64,000 nucleotides of DNA from assembly GCA_029243165.1 (NCBI GenBank), contig JAQWSN010000007.1:122330-186329 (forward strand), written 5' to 3'. A program made the translations under genes and the position numbers. Positions 35,704 to 45,200 of the stretch are shown piece by piece. Numbering within the stretch: position 1 is the stretch's first letter; the number at the start of each line of letters is the position of its first letter. The DNA is from Flavobacteriaceae bacterium (GTDB lineage Bacteria > Bacteroidota > Bacteroidia > Flavobacteriales > Flavobacteriaceae). Under the pieces are notes generated by a model. The model ran no database searches. It was given only the letters and a program-made list of their open reading frames with translations, and was not told the DNA's origin.

Positions 35704-36537
35704 ATGAGTAATCGGATTCAGTATACAAATGATTTTAGTAAGATTGTAGAACTTTCTTTTTACCATGAATATTTTGTAAACACCAATTTAGATAGTATCG
35801 ACTTGGTCCCTGATTCAGAAACTGCCGAGTTGATAAATAATTATAATTTAATTTTAAGAAAGAAAGGCAATTCATTTTTTATTTTTAAAAACAACAATTC
35901 AAATGTTAATAGCCAAGTATTTTCAGGTGCTGTTGTTTTGAAATTTTTGTTAAAATTTAACGATCTATTGTTTTTAAATTTTACTGACATGCCCTTTGAA
36001 TACCATCAAAAATTCATTTTAAAAACAAGTGAGGCAGATAAAAGCAGACTTCACCCATTAACCCACACGGATGAATCAATCTTGGAACCCTACTCAGAAA
36101 ACGGTGTTGTAGGTGAGGTAATGGTAGAGATTAATCAGAATGATGAATTTTTTGGTAATCAAGAGGAGTCAACTAAAGTTGAGCCACAAAAATTTTATGC
36201 GCGGTTTAACACTAGAACGGTCAAGTTTAGGTATAATTTTTATTTTTCTGGAAAAGAAAACGACTTCACTAATTATTTTGTTTTTGATGAAAATTCAAAC
36301 AATAAATTTACTGAATTTTTTGTTCGGAAATTAGAGAACGGAATGACGGTTCAATCATTCGTTTTGCCTGAACAAGTCAAGATGAGTGAAAACTACAGTC
36401 ATAAATTATATTTAAAGCAAGAGGATGAATTCAGTAAATCATTTAATAAATTTTTACCTCATCCAACCCCAAATAATCTTAAATATGACGTAGAGGAAAA
36501 CACTTTTTTTCTAGAAAGTTTTATTAAGGTTAATTAA
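35704..36537 (+). CDS. Unknown protein between terminator and sheath genes
   Basis: A 277-residue soluble protein, no signal or membrane segment, rich in Phe, Asn and Lys and mainly beta in character. Blocks such as VVLKFLLKFNDLLFLNFTDM and KFYARFNTRTVKFRYNFYFS are notable. I recognise no domain. Position next to the terminator and sheath suggests a cap, sheath adaptor or assembly protein. Translation is probably linked to the preceding gene (36-bp gap). It is followed by the 72-bp gap before the sheath. Confidence 0.6.
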   Translation: MSNRIQYTNDFSKIVELSFYHEYFVNTNLDSIDLVPDSETAELINNYNLILRKKGNSFFIFKNNNSNVNSQVFSGAVVLKFLLKFNDLLFLNFTDMPFEYHQKFILKTSEADKSRLHPLTHTDESILEPYSENGVVGEVMVEINQNDEFFGNQEESTKVEPQKFYARFNTRTVKFRYNFYFSGKENDFTNYFVFDENSNNKFTEFFVRKLENGMTVQSFVLPEQVKMSENYSHKLYLKQEDEFSKSFNKFLPHPTPNNLKYDVEENTFFLESFIKVN

Positions 36538-36609
36538 TTTAAAATTTTGTTATTTACTATTATATTTTATCTATATTGCAGAAACTAATATCTCTTTTAA
36601 GTAAAAACT
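36538..36609 (+). promoter_or_regulatory. Possible internal promoter before the sheath gene
   Basis: The 72-bp gap is strongly AT-rich and contains TTTTG (36545-36549) followed 22 bp later by TATATTG (36572-36578). The latter is one T short of TAnnTTTG. A strong internal start here would fit the high copy number needed for sheath and tube. The match is imperfect, so this is tentative. Confidence 0.3.
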
Positions 36610-38109
36610 ATGGCAACAACTTTAGCAACACCTGGAGTATATATTGAGGAGAAGAGCTCGTTCGGTTCCTCGGTAGTTCCAGTACAAACATCTATACCAG
36701 CTTTCATTGGTTACACCGCGAAAGCAACCAGAGGGTCAAAAGACCTTACCAATGTTCCCACACGAATTTCTTCTCTAGGACAATTTGAAGAATTATTCGG
36801 TGGAGCACCTAGTACAAAATTTAATATTGAATCAGACGATTCAGCAGTTGGATTTAAACTATCCTTTGTTGATGAGTCCCGTTTCTTACTTCACAGTTCT
36901 ATGCGTCTTTTCTACGCCAATGGAGGAGCCGACTGTTACATAGTTTCAGTAGGGAGTTATGAGGATAAAATTGACGCTGCTCAATTAAACGATCCAACTG
37001 GCGGAGGTTTAACAGCTTTGGAAAAGCATTTGGAGCCCACAATAGTAGTAGTTCCTGATGCCATTCTTTTAGATGAAAATGATTGTTATTCTCTTCAGGC
37101 AGCAATGCTTCAGCATTGTGGATATAAATTGAAAAATCGTTTTGCAATTCTCGATGTTTATGAAGGCTCAAAGGAACGAACTTTTGATGAAGACGATGCC
37201 GTAGATAAATTTAGAAATGGTGTAGGCTCAAACTTCCTTCAATGGGGAGCCTCTTATTATCCTTTCTTGAACACTACCGTAGTGAGTAAATCAGAAATTG
37301 ATTTTACACGAATTGCCAATTTAGATGGTTTAGTTGAGGTGTTATCAAAAGAAGTAGCTGAAAATTTAGAAGCGGATAATATTACCGCAGCTAGAGCTGA
37401 GGGAATTACTGCTGAAATAGATAAGATCGCAGAAACTACTGATGCAGATGCAGTGAATTCTTTGAATTCTACTTTGACTGTTATTAGTCCATCGTTAAAT
37501 CTAATTCTAAGTGAAATTAGTGAAATGTTAAATGTATTGCCTCCAAGTCCAGCAATGGCAGGAGCTTACACAATGGTTGACTCACAGGCAAGTGTAGCTC
37601 AATCACCAGCGAACATCAGTTTGGGCTCTGTAATTGCTCCTTTGGTTAATATTAATAACGACAATCAAGAGGAATTAAACTTGCCTCTTAATGGTAAGGC
37701 GGTAAATGCAATCCGAACCTTCCAAGGTAAAGGTGTTTTAGTTTGGGGTGCTCGTACTTTAGAAGGAAACTCAAAAGATTACCGATACGTTAGTGTAAGA
37801 AGAACAATGACTTTCTTAGAGCAAAGTATCAAATCAGCAGCTGAGGCGTTTGTTTTTGCTCCTAACAATGCAACAACATGGTCCACTTTAAGAGCTACTG
37901 TTTCTAGCTTTTTGACTAACCAATGGCAATCCGGGCTCTTAGCAGGTCAATCTGCTGACGATGCTTTTTCTGTAGATATTGGATTAGGAGCTACAATGAC
38001 TCCGAACGATATTTTGGACGGAATCTTAAAGATGACTATTAAAGTAGCAATTACAAGACCTGCAGAGTTCATTGTAATTACTTTTGAGCAACAACAACAA
38101 AAATCATAA
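36610..38109 (+). CDS. Contractile tail sheath protein
   Basis: A 499-residue sheath subunit. It opens TPGVYIEEKSSFGSSVVPVQTSIPAFIGYT, the classic sheath N-terminus (TPGVYIEE is diagnostic), and ends in LKMTIKVAITRPAEFIVITFEQ, the C-terminal arm. GKGVLVWGARTL near residue 375 is the conserved core motif. An Ala/Glu-rich helical insertion covers about 240-330. The sheath polymerises around the tube and contracts to drive it out. Next gene downstream is the tube. Confidence 0.95.
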   Translation: MATTLATPGVYIEEKSSFGSSVVPVQTSIPAFIGYTAKATRGSKDLTNVPTRISSLGQFEELFGGAPSTKFNIESDDSAVGFKLSFVDESRFLLHSSMRLFYANGGADCYIVSVGSYEDKIDAAQLNDPTGGGLTALEKHLEPTIVVVPDAILLDENDCYSLQAAMLQHCGYKLKNRFAILDVYEGSKERTFDEDDAVDKFRNGVGSNFLQWGASYYPFLNTTVVSKSEIDFTRIANLDGLVEVLSKEVAENLEADNITAARAEGITAEIDKIAETTDADAVNSLNSTLTVISPSLNLILSEISEMLNVLPPSPAMAGAYTMVDSQASVAQSPANISLGSVIAPLVNINNDNQEELNLPLNGKAVNAIRTFQGKGVLVWGARTLEGNSKDYRYVSVRRTMTFLEQSIKSAAEAFVFAPNNATTWSTLRATVSSFLTNQWQSGLLAGQSADDAFSVDIGLGATMTPNDILDGILKMTIKVAITRPAEFIVITFEQQQQKS

Positions 38110-38131
38110 TTAACTAATTATATAAACGAAT

Positions 38132-38602
38132 ATGGCACTTCCAACAGCAGGCACCGGAGCAGAACAAGATCAGTTTTGGCCTTTACCTAAATTTTATTTC
38201 TCCGTAGACATTGGCGACATGACAGACTTACCTTTTCAAGAAGTAAGTGGTCTAGAAGTTGAAACCGAAATGATTGAATATCGACACGGTAACAGCCCAA
38301 ATCATTCAAAAATTAAAATGCCCGGGTTACTCAAATACTCTGACATTACACTTAAGAAAGGTGTATTTGCGAATGATAACCAATTCTACGAGTGGATGTC
38401 AAAAATTTCATTGAATACTTATGAAAGATTAACCGTAGTAATTAGACTTTTAGACGAGACAGCAACGCCCAGAATGACTTGGACGCTTACAAATGCTTTC
38501 CCACTTAAAGTTACACCAACGGATCTGAATTCTCAATCTTCTGAAGCGGCTATCGAAACATTAGTTTTAGCCCATGAAGGTTTAGTAGCTGAAGTTGCTT
38601 AA
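38132..38602 (+). CDS. Tail tube protein (gp19-like), first copy
   Basis: A 156-residue protein of the T4 gp19/Hcp-fold tube family. FYFSVDIGDMTDLPFQEVSG near the start, IEYRHGNSP, and KYSDITLKKGVF are the family blocks. This is the main inner tube subunit, made in a 1:1 ratio with the sheath. A hairpin lies in the 120-bp gap after it, which suits different expression of downstream baseplate genes. Confidence 0.93.
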   Translation: MALPTAGTGAEQDQFWPLPKFYFSVDIGDMTDLPFQEVSGLEVETEMIEYRHGNSPNHSKIKMPGLLKYSDITLKKGVFANDNQFYEWMSKISLNTYERLTVVIRLLDETATPRMTWTLTNAFPLKVTPTDLNSQSSEAAIETLVLAHEGLVAEVA

Positions 38603-38644
38603 TCTATGAGTATTATTTGATTGCTGACTATAGCAATTCGCTAT

Positions 38645-38700
38645 AACTATTTTAGCTAAATTAGGTCTTCTTCTGAAAATCTTATTTAGCTATTTTAGTT
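38645..38700 (+). promoter_or_regulatory. Intra-operon hairpin after the first tube gene
   Basis: Arms 38645-38661 and 38684-38700 pair as a 9-bp stem (TAGCTAAAT/ATTTAGCTA), a 3-base internal loop and a 5-bp stem (AACTA/TAGTT), followed by TTTT. A smaller hairpin, TATAGC-AATTC-GCTATA (38629-38645), is just upstream. It could act as an attenuator or RNA-end stabiliser. Confidence 0.45.
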
Positions 38701-38722
38701 TTTATCACACACACTTTTAACT

Positions 38723-39229
38723 ATGGAGGTTGATAAAAATACCTACCCCGCAGTAGGATTTAATTTTAGGGTAACATCAAGCGATGCAAATTTTGGTCTT
38801 GGAACAATTACGGAACTTACGGGTTTTGAATTAAACCAGACAGACGCATCGTTCCAATCGGTAACAGGAATAAGTGCTTCTCTTGGAACATCGCCTTACA
38901 AAGCATTGGGTTCCAACAACAGACAAATTGTTTTGCCTGAGACCGTAACCTATTCAAATCTTGAGCTTAAACGTGGAATTGTAAAAAAAGATTCCAACAT
39001 TGGAAAATGGTGTAATGGTTTTCTTACGGATGACCAGTGGGGGTATTTTGTAAGTAGAAAAACAATCAATGTCTTCTTACTTGATAACAACAGCAATGAT
39101 ATTTTAATGACATGGACTTTTTTTAACTGCTACCCCATTGAAATTAATATTGATCCATTTGATGCCATGGGAGGAAATTATGCTGTAGAGACCATGAAAT
39201 TAACTTATTCTCATTTTAAGAAATCGTAA
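38723..39229 (+). CDS. Tail tube-type protein (gp19-like), second copy
   Basis: A 168-residue gp19-like protein, distinct from the first. PAVGFNFRVTSSDANFGLGT, YSNLELKRGIVK and WTFFNCYPIEINIDPF give the family pattern. Second tube proteins in such clusters normally form the tube base next to the baseplate hub. ATG 38723 is preceded by the intra-operon hairpin. Confidence 0.9.
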   Translation: MEVDKNTYPAVGFNFRVTSSDANFGLGTITELTGFELNQTDASFQSVTGISASLGTSPYKALGSNNRQIVLPETVTYSNLELKRGIVKKDSNIGKWCNGFLTDDQWGYFVSRKTINVFLLDNNSNDILMTWTFFNCYPIEINIDPFDAMGGNYAVETMKLTYSHFKKS

Positions 39230-39239
39230 TTTAAATTTT

Positions 39240-39440
39240 ATGCCCATCGAAATTAAAGAACTTGTTGTAAAAGGAACGATAGAATCAGAGCAAAAGGAAA
39301 AAAGCATCGATATTGTTAAGCTTATTGATGAAAAAATATCTGATATGCCCAAACCTCAGTGTGGTTTAAATAAGAGTAGCTTGATTGATGAATGTGTTCA
39401 AGAGGTTTTAAGTGAAATAAGAAAACAATTAGACTATTAA
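39240..39440 (+). CDS. DUF5908 small protein of contractile systems
   Basis: A 66-residue protein starting MPIEIKELVVKGTIE and ending in a helix EVLSEIRKQLDY. It matches DUF5908, a small protein often found beside the LysM hub gene in Bacteroidota contractile clusters. The role is unknown, possibly hub assembly. It lies 10 bp after the second tube gene and 3 bp before the LysM gene. Confidence 0.8.
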   Translation: MPIEIKELVVKGTIESEQKEKSIDIVKLIDEKISDMPKPQCGLNKSSLIDECVQEVLSEIRKQLDY

Positions 39441-39443
39441 AGG

Positions 39444-40130
39444 ATGAATTTAAATTTTATAGCTTTCGAAGAAGATGATTCTTTTTTACCATCAGGGATG
39501 TACAATCTTCAGCTCAATCCTGAAAGTTTAGTCATTGGATTTCAAGACAATAAAAAAGAGGGCAATTGTGAAACAGCTGCAGACGGACAAATGGTTGAAA
39601 GTTCAGAAGCACTCTACAGTTTAAAAACTTGGGATGTTACATTTACCATAGATAATACAGGGGCAGTACCTTTTCCACCCATGGCTTTTCCATTACCGAT
39701 TTTAAGCCCAGGAACATCTATTTACCCGTCCATACTGTATTTCAAAAAACTTTTTGTTTTACCCAATAATGAAACGCATTCAAGAAACTACATAAAAGGA
39801 ATTTGGGGTCTGGGTGACCTCACTATTTTTGGACGTGTTAAAAGTTTTACTTACGATTACAATTTCTTCACTGGCTCAGGCGTTCCTTTGAGAGCTTCCT
39901 GCAAAGTGTTTATTGAAGAAGTTCCAGCCCAGTCTTTTTTATCTTATTTCATGAGTCCAGATATTACTCGGATTCCTAAGGTAAAGGAGAGTGATAATTT
40001 GGTTGATTTTTGTGAAAAATACTACAACGATAAAAATTATTATCTCAAGGTGGCTGAGCATAATAACCTCTCCTCGTTTAGAAAACTAAAAACAGGATCA
40101 AACCTTGAATTTCCGCCAATTAAGAAATAA
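39444..40130 (+). CDS. LysM-containing baseplate hub protein (Afp7-like)
   Basis: A 228-residue protein. The N-terminal 160 residues match the contractile-injection tube/hub family (MYNLQLNPESLVIGF, then FGRVKSFTYDY). The C-terminus is a LysM-type domain (ESDNLVDFCEKYYND and FRKLKTGSNLEFPP). Proteins of this class (Afp7, gp53-like) link tube and baseplate. It overlaps the VgrG-like gene by one base. Confidence 0.85.
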   Translation: MNLNFIAFEEDDSFLPSGMYNLQLNPESLVIGFQDNKKEGNCETAADGQMVESSEALYSLKTWDVTFTIDNTGAVPFPPMAFPLPILSPGTSIYPSILYFKKLFVLPNNETHSRNYIKGIWGLGDLTIFGRVKSFTYDYNFFTGSGVPLRASCKVFIEEVPAQSFLSYFMSPDITRIPKVKESDNLVDFCEKYYNDKNYYLKVAEHNNLSSFRKLKTGSNLEFPPIKK

Positions 40131-41845
40131 TGGGTTTACTTTTTCCTTCTCCATCAGATTCTCTCAATCAATTAGCTTCCTTCGATGTTAAGGTAGATGG
40201 AACCCAAATAGAAAGTTCCTACAAGTTATTTCGAATTCAAACCTTTAAAGAGGTGAATAAATTGAGTAGAGCAACAATCTCAATTATTGGAGGAGACCCG
40301 AAGCAAAATACTTTTGAAGAGAGTGAAGAGTCCATTTTTGCTACAGGTAGCGAAGTTGAAATTTCTTTGGGGTACGAACAAAGTAATACGGTTGTTTTCA
40401 AAGGAATCATTTCTAAACATGCATTACAAATTAAACGTGGCTTTCAGACCGCTGCCACTAATAACCTTTTGGTCATAGAGTGTGTGGATAAAGCTGTGAA
40501 ACTTACAAATACATACACCGCTGAGATTTACGAGGATAAATTAGACAGTGACATCATTACAAGTCTAATTTCAAATGCTGCAGGGGTGACCAAAAATGTT
40601 TCATTTACCTCGGTGATGAATGACTTTTTGCCAAAGTACAACTGCAATGACTGGGACTTCATCCTTCAAAGGGCTGAAGCCAATGGTATGATTGTATTGA
40701 ATTCTGACAACGAACTTACCGTCACAGAACCGAAGCCTTTGATTACTATTCCTGAACTTACTGTCACTTATGGAAATGCCATGATTGATTTTCAGGCTGA
40801 AGTAGATGCCACCACTCAATACAGTACTTTTGATATTAGCAGCTACGATCCCTACAACGAAGAAGCAATATCCAGTGTGAGTCAAGAGCCCTCTCTTGTA
40901 GATCCTGGAAACTTGGATGGAGTAACAATCAGCAAAGATGTAGCTCCCACTAAAAATGAACTGTCCACTTCCTCTGTGTTAACAAGTAGTGAAGCAAAAA
41001 ATATTGCAGATGCTTATCTGACTCGGTCAAGACTCAGTAGACTAGTTGGTAGAATCTGTGTCAAAGGAATTAACAACATCGATATTGGTTCTGTAATCAC
41101 CTTGGTTGGTTTTGGGGCTAGATTTAGTGGATTGGCCTATGTAACCTCCTTATTTCACGAATTTCATAAAGGATCTTTCAAGACTTGGATTGGTTTTGGA
41201 ATGCGTTACAATCCCATAGAAAATAAAAACAAAGTTGACATCTCTCGATACACTTCAAAAATTGAAGGTCTTCATATTGGAACCGTATCAAAAATTGATG
41301 CTGACCCCAATGACGAATTGCGTATTCAGGTAAAAATACCAACCTTAAAAGCAACAGGAGACGGTTTGTGGGCCAAGTTAGCAACACTCTACACCGGAAA
41401 TGAAGCCGGAAGCTTTTTCATTCCTGAAGTAGATTCTCAAGTAGTCGTATCTTTTTTGTCAAACGATTCTCGATTTCCCGTAATTCTTGGAAGTTTGTAC
41501 ACAAAAACAACAAATCCGTACAAAACGATCGATGCAGAAAATCAATTTAAAGCCATCCTTTCAAAAGAAAAATTAACCCTTGAGTTCGATGATGTTGACA
41601 AAATTATTACTGTAAAATCTAGTGATGATAATTACATCAAAATCAAAGAAACAGATAAAGAAATTGAAATCACGGACATCAATAAAAATAAAATTTTGAT
41701 GTCTGAAAAGGGAATTGAATTAAACAGTGAAAAGGATATTAACATTGAGTCCAAAGGAAAAATAACTCTTAAAGGTGGAAAGGGTGTAGATGTTGACGGA
41801 GGAAGTAAAATGACAATAAAAGCGGGTGCAATAGAAATGAATTAA
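40130..41845 (+). CDS. VgrG/Afp8-like central spike protein
   Basis: A 571-residue spike. The first 380 residues are the gp27-like part (FDVKVDGTQIESSYKLFRIQ, YTAEIYEDKLD, NCNDWDFILQRAEANG). An OB-fold segment at about 383-460 has IGTVSKIDADPNDELRIQVK. The C-terminal 90 residues have the short charged repeats of a beta-helix (IEITDINKNKILMSEKGI), forming the needle. No PAAR tip protein follows in the operon. Confidence 0.92.
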   Translation: MGLLFPSPSDSLNQLASFDVKVDGTQIESSYKLFRIQTFKEVNKLSRATISIIGGDPKQNTFEESEESIFATGSEVEISLGYEQSNTVVFKGIISKHALQIKRGFQTAATNNLLVIECVDKAVKLTNTYTAEIYEDKLDSDIITSLISNAAGVTKNVSFTSVMNDFLPKYNCNDWDFILQRAEANGMIVLNSDNELTVTEPKPLITIPELTVTYGNAMIDFQAEVDATTQYSTFDISSYDPYNEEAISSVSQEPSLVDPGNLDGVTISKDVAPTKNELSTSSVLTSSEAKNIADAYLTRSRLSRLVGRICVKGINNIDIGSVITLVGFGARFSGLAYVTSLFHEFHKGSFKTWIGFGMRYNPIENKNKVDISRYTSKIEGLHIGTVSKIDADPNDELRIQVKIPTLKATGDGLWAKLATLYTGNEAGSFFIPEVDSQVVVSFLSNDSRFPVILGSLYTKTTNPYKTIDAENQFKAILSKEKLTLEFDDVDKIITVKSSDDNYIKIKETDKEIEITDINKNKILMSEKGIELNSEKDINIESKGKITLKGGKGVDVDGGSKMTIKAGAIEMN

Positions 41846-41849
41846 TACT

Positions 41850-42269
41850 ATGGAAGATTTAGAAAAATCCTTTTTGGGGAAAGGTTGGTCCTTTCCTCCA
41901 ACATTTGATAAAAAACTAGGTGATGTGAAAATGGTGACCATGGAAGAGGACATCAGGCAAAGCCTAGAAATCTATTTTTCTACCAAGTTGGGAGAACGCA
42001 TAATGAGAAATGATTACGGATGTTTTCTTCACAGTCAGGTTTTTGAATTAGCTAACGAAAGTCTGATACAAGGGCTTTCTAAAGAATTAGAACGCAGTAT
42101 CAATGAATTTGAACCTCGCATATTAATTACTGAGATTACGGCTTCAAAAGCGGAAAGTACCGAAGGCCTGATAGAAATAAACATCGCTTACGAAATTCGA
42201 GCAACCAATAACAGATCTAACATCGTATTCCCATTCTATTTGAATGAGGGAACGAGCATAAAAAAATAA
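41850..42269 (+). CDS. gp25-like baseplate wedge protein (Afp9-like)
   Basis: A 139-residue GPW/gp25-family protein. Signature: MVTMEEDIRQSLEIYFSTKLGERIMRNDYGC, with the acidic GER motif. It joins the sheath base to the baseplate wedge. It lies 4 bp after the spike gene and 4 bp before the large wedge gene. Confidence 0.92.
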   Translation: MEDLEKSFLGKGWSFPPTFDKKLGDVKMVTMEEDIRQSLEIYFSTKLGERIMRNDYGCFLHSQVFELANESLIQGLSKELERSINEFEPRILITEITASKAESTEGLIEINIAYEIRATNNRSNIVFPFYLNEGTSIKK

Positions 42270-42273
42270 GCGT

Positions 42274-45200
42274 TTGAAATCACGTATTTTAGAAATACTA
42301 AATCCTGAGAATATAAAAATCGACGATCGAGAGGTCGAGGATTTAATTATGTTCACTCTCAAACTCTCTAAAAAGATTAATTTTTACAATCTCAAAAACA
42401 AAAAAGAAGGACACTGGGATGGATTAATCGAATTGGATGACACTTTTTTGATCGCTGAGATATTAAAGTTTGATTTAATGTTGTACGATCAACAAAGATT
42501 GAACATTGTAAGAGAATTAAACGACTTTTCATCACAGCGAGAGAAGGAAGTTATTTTCGGAAATCTTTTTTCAATACTAGCAAAGTATTTTGAAAGCATA
42601 AACAAATGGTATGTTTCCTCTACAAGAAACATTACTTCAGTTGAAAGTTCTCCAATAGAACTCGAGCTTGAACAAGCCATAATCAACAAACTTAAATCAG
42701 TTTTTGAATTGTTTGTAGGGTATTACTTGGGCTTGAAAGATCATGCTGACTACGAACTGGATCTTGAATTTGACCCCTCTCTTTTTGCTTCCATTTGGGG
42801 AGTTAAAGACATCAATCCAATCGATATTTTTGCAGACATTGATTTACAACAGCCTCCGCTGAGTAGTGGACTTAAAAAATTAATCCTTCTTTACAATCCT
42901 GTTTACAGTATCCTTTACAATATTCAACTCAGAGCTCGTCCATTATTTGAAAAATCGCTCCAAGAAAGAAGTATTCATAAGGCACACATGGGCCTGATAC
43001 TCGTTTTTTTTGACTTGTTCAAGAACCTTCAATTGGATTTAAATTCACTTTCTAAAAAGCATTTAGATTATTATTACAAAAACATTTTGATGCAGGAGCC
43101 CAAAAAGGTAACTCCCAAAAAAATGTTTGTCCATTTTGATATTAATCAAAATCAAAAATCAATCAATCTGGCTGCCGATAGTAAGATTATTGCAGGTCAG
43201 TATGAAAATGGCGATAACATTCTGTACACTTCCAATAATGAAATAAACTTAAATAACACTAAAGTAAGTGAACTGAGGACTTTCTTTATTAGTAAGAATA
43301 ATAGGTTCGATTACAATTCAAACTTTCGATTAGTTTCAGGACTTTTCAGTAAAACCCATTGTACAACCAATGACGATGTCATCAAGTTTAATGAAAATGA
43401 GGATGTATTTTCCACTCTAGGAGAAGAACAATTCTTAAAAACGGATACAAATCAGACCATGGATCTGGCCAATGTCGGATTTGCTATTTCTTCCGCTACA
43501 CTGAGGCTTGCCAAAAGTACTAGGGTAATTAACTTTAAAATTCAGTTTACTCCAAATTCAATTAAAACCCTTACAAATTTAATCATTGATATTTCCAATC
43601 ATCGAGGGTTGAGTGAGGAAGAAATTTTCAGTGAAATTTTTGATCAGATGTTTTTGATCAACTACACAAACGAGGAAGGATGGGAGTCGGTAGAAGACTA
43701 CACCATAATTTACCCTGAAGATTGGTCAGAGGGTGAAATTAAGGTGCAGGTAGTGTTGGATAAGCGAAAGCCCTCAGTAGATAATTACCATGAAGCCATA
43801 CACGAAAAAAACTACAATGTAGATTTTCCCATTTTTGAATTTCTCCTAAATTCAGGAGACTTTTACCACTCGTATTCATTTTTGGCAGGAATGGAGCTTT
43901 CAAAAATTGAAATTGATGTAAAAGTGGAGGGATTGAATAAACTCACTGCGATCAATAAACAAGGTGATGTTGATTTAAATAGTGAATTCGAAATTCTTGG
44001 TGCTGCACCAACTAAAGGGACTTCAATCACCATTGGTTCAAATGAATTGTTTTGTAAACCGATATCAAAGCTCAGTTTAAGATGGGAGTACAAAAACCTA
44101 CCTGTTGAAAGCGTAGACTTAAAAGAATATTTTGAAAATTACAATAGAGAGATAGACAATTACAGTTTTAAACTTAAGCTTTCAGCGCTTTCAGACTTTA
44201 CCTATCAGCGAATTGGCTCTGAAGATCCTCAGTTTGAAATGTTCCAACTGGACGAAGAAGCAAAAATTAAAACTTCTTTTGAGATTAAGGATATTGACGT
44301 TTCTAAGTTTCAACTCAAGCCCAAATACGATTTAGAATATGAATCTGTGGAAGAATATTCCAAAGAATCAGAAACAGGCTTTTTAAAACTTACATTGACT
44401 GAACCAAAAATTGGTTTTGGATTCGATGTCTTTACTTCAATTTACAATGAAGCTATTTTAAAGGCTTCAACTCAAAAAAAAGGACAAGAAATAACCCCAC
44501 CCAATCAGCCTTGGAGCCCAATGGTGGAAGATCTTTCGCTAGATTACAGTTCAAAAACTACCCTTTATTTCAACCAGTCGTTACTGAGTGAAAATGACTA
44601 CGAACAACGAAATTCCTTTTTCTTAATTTCAAATGAAGGAAATACAAAAACATTTAATGAAGACAGTGTCATCAGTCCACTTCTAATTCCCAAGTTTGAC
44701 AATGCTGGAGAGTTCATTATTGGACTTAATAACGTTCAAGCACCTCAGATGTTAAATTTGTTTGTTGATGTCAAAAAAAGCGAAAATACAGATTATGAGT
44801 TTAGTGAAAAATTAGATTGGTTCTACTCCAGCTCGAACGGTTGGAAGCTCTTGAAACCCAATCAAATTTTGTATGATGAGACTTTATCTCTGTTAAAATC
44901 AGGTGTGATTTCATTGAATCTTCCTCAGGATATTTCCAATGATTACAACTTTTTCAATAATGATAAATATTACATTAAAGCCGTTTCAAAAAATAAAGCA
45001 GACCAGTTCAGCTTAATTAAAGCCATACACAATAACGGATTGACTTTGTCTGAGATTGTTCCAGAAGATCCAACACTTCAATTCACCCCTCAACGTGAAG
45101 CAGGATCCGTACAAGAATTGGTTACTCCAATAAATGGGATCCTTCGAATTAATCAACCTTTACCTTCCTTTGGCGGAAACCCTCAAGAGACAACGTTACA

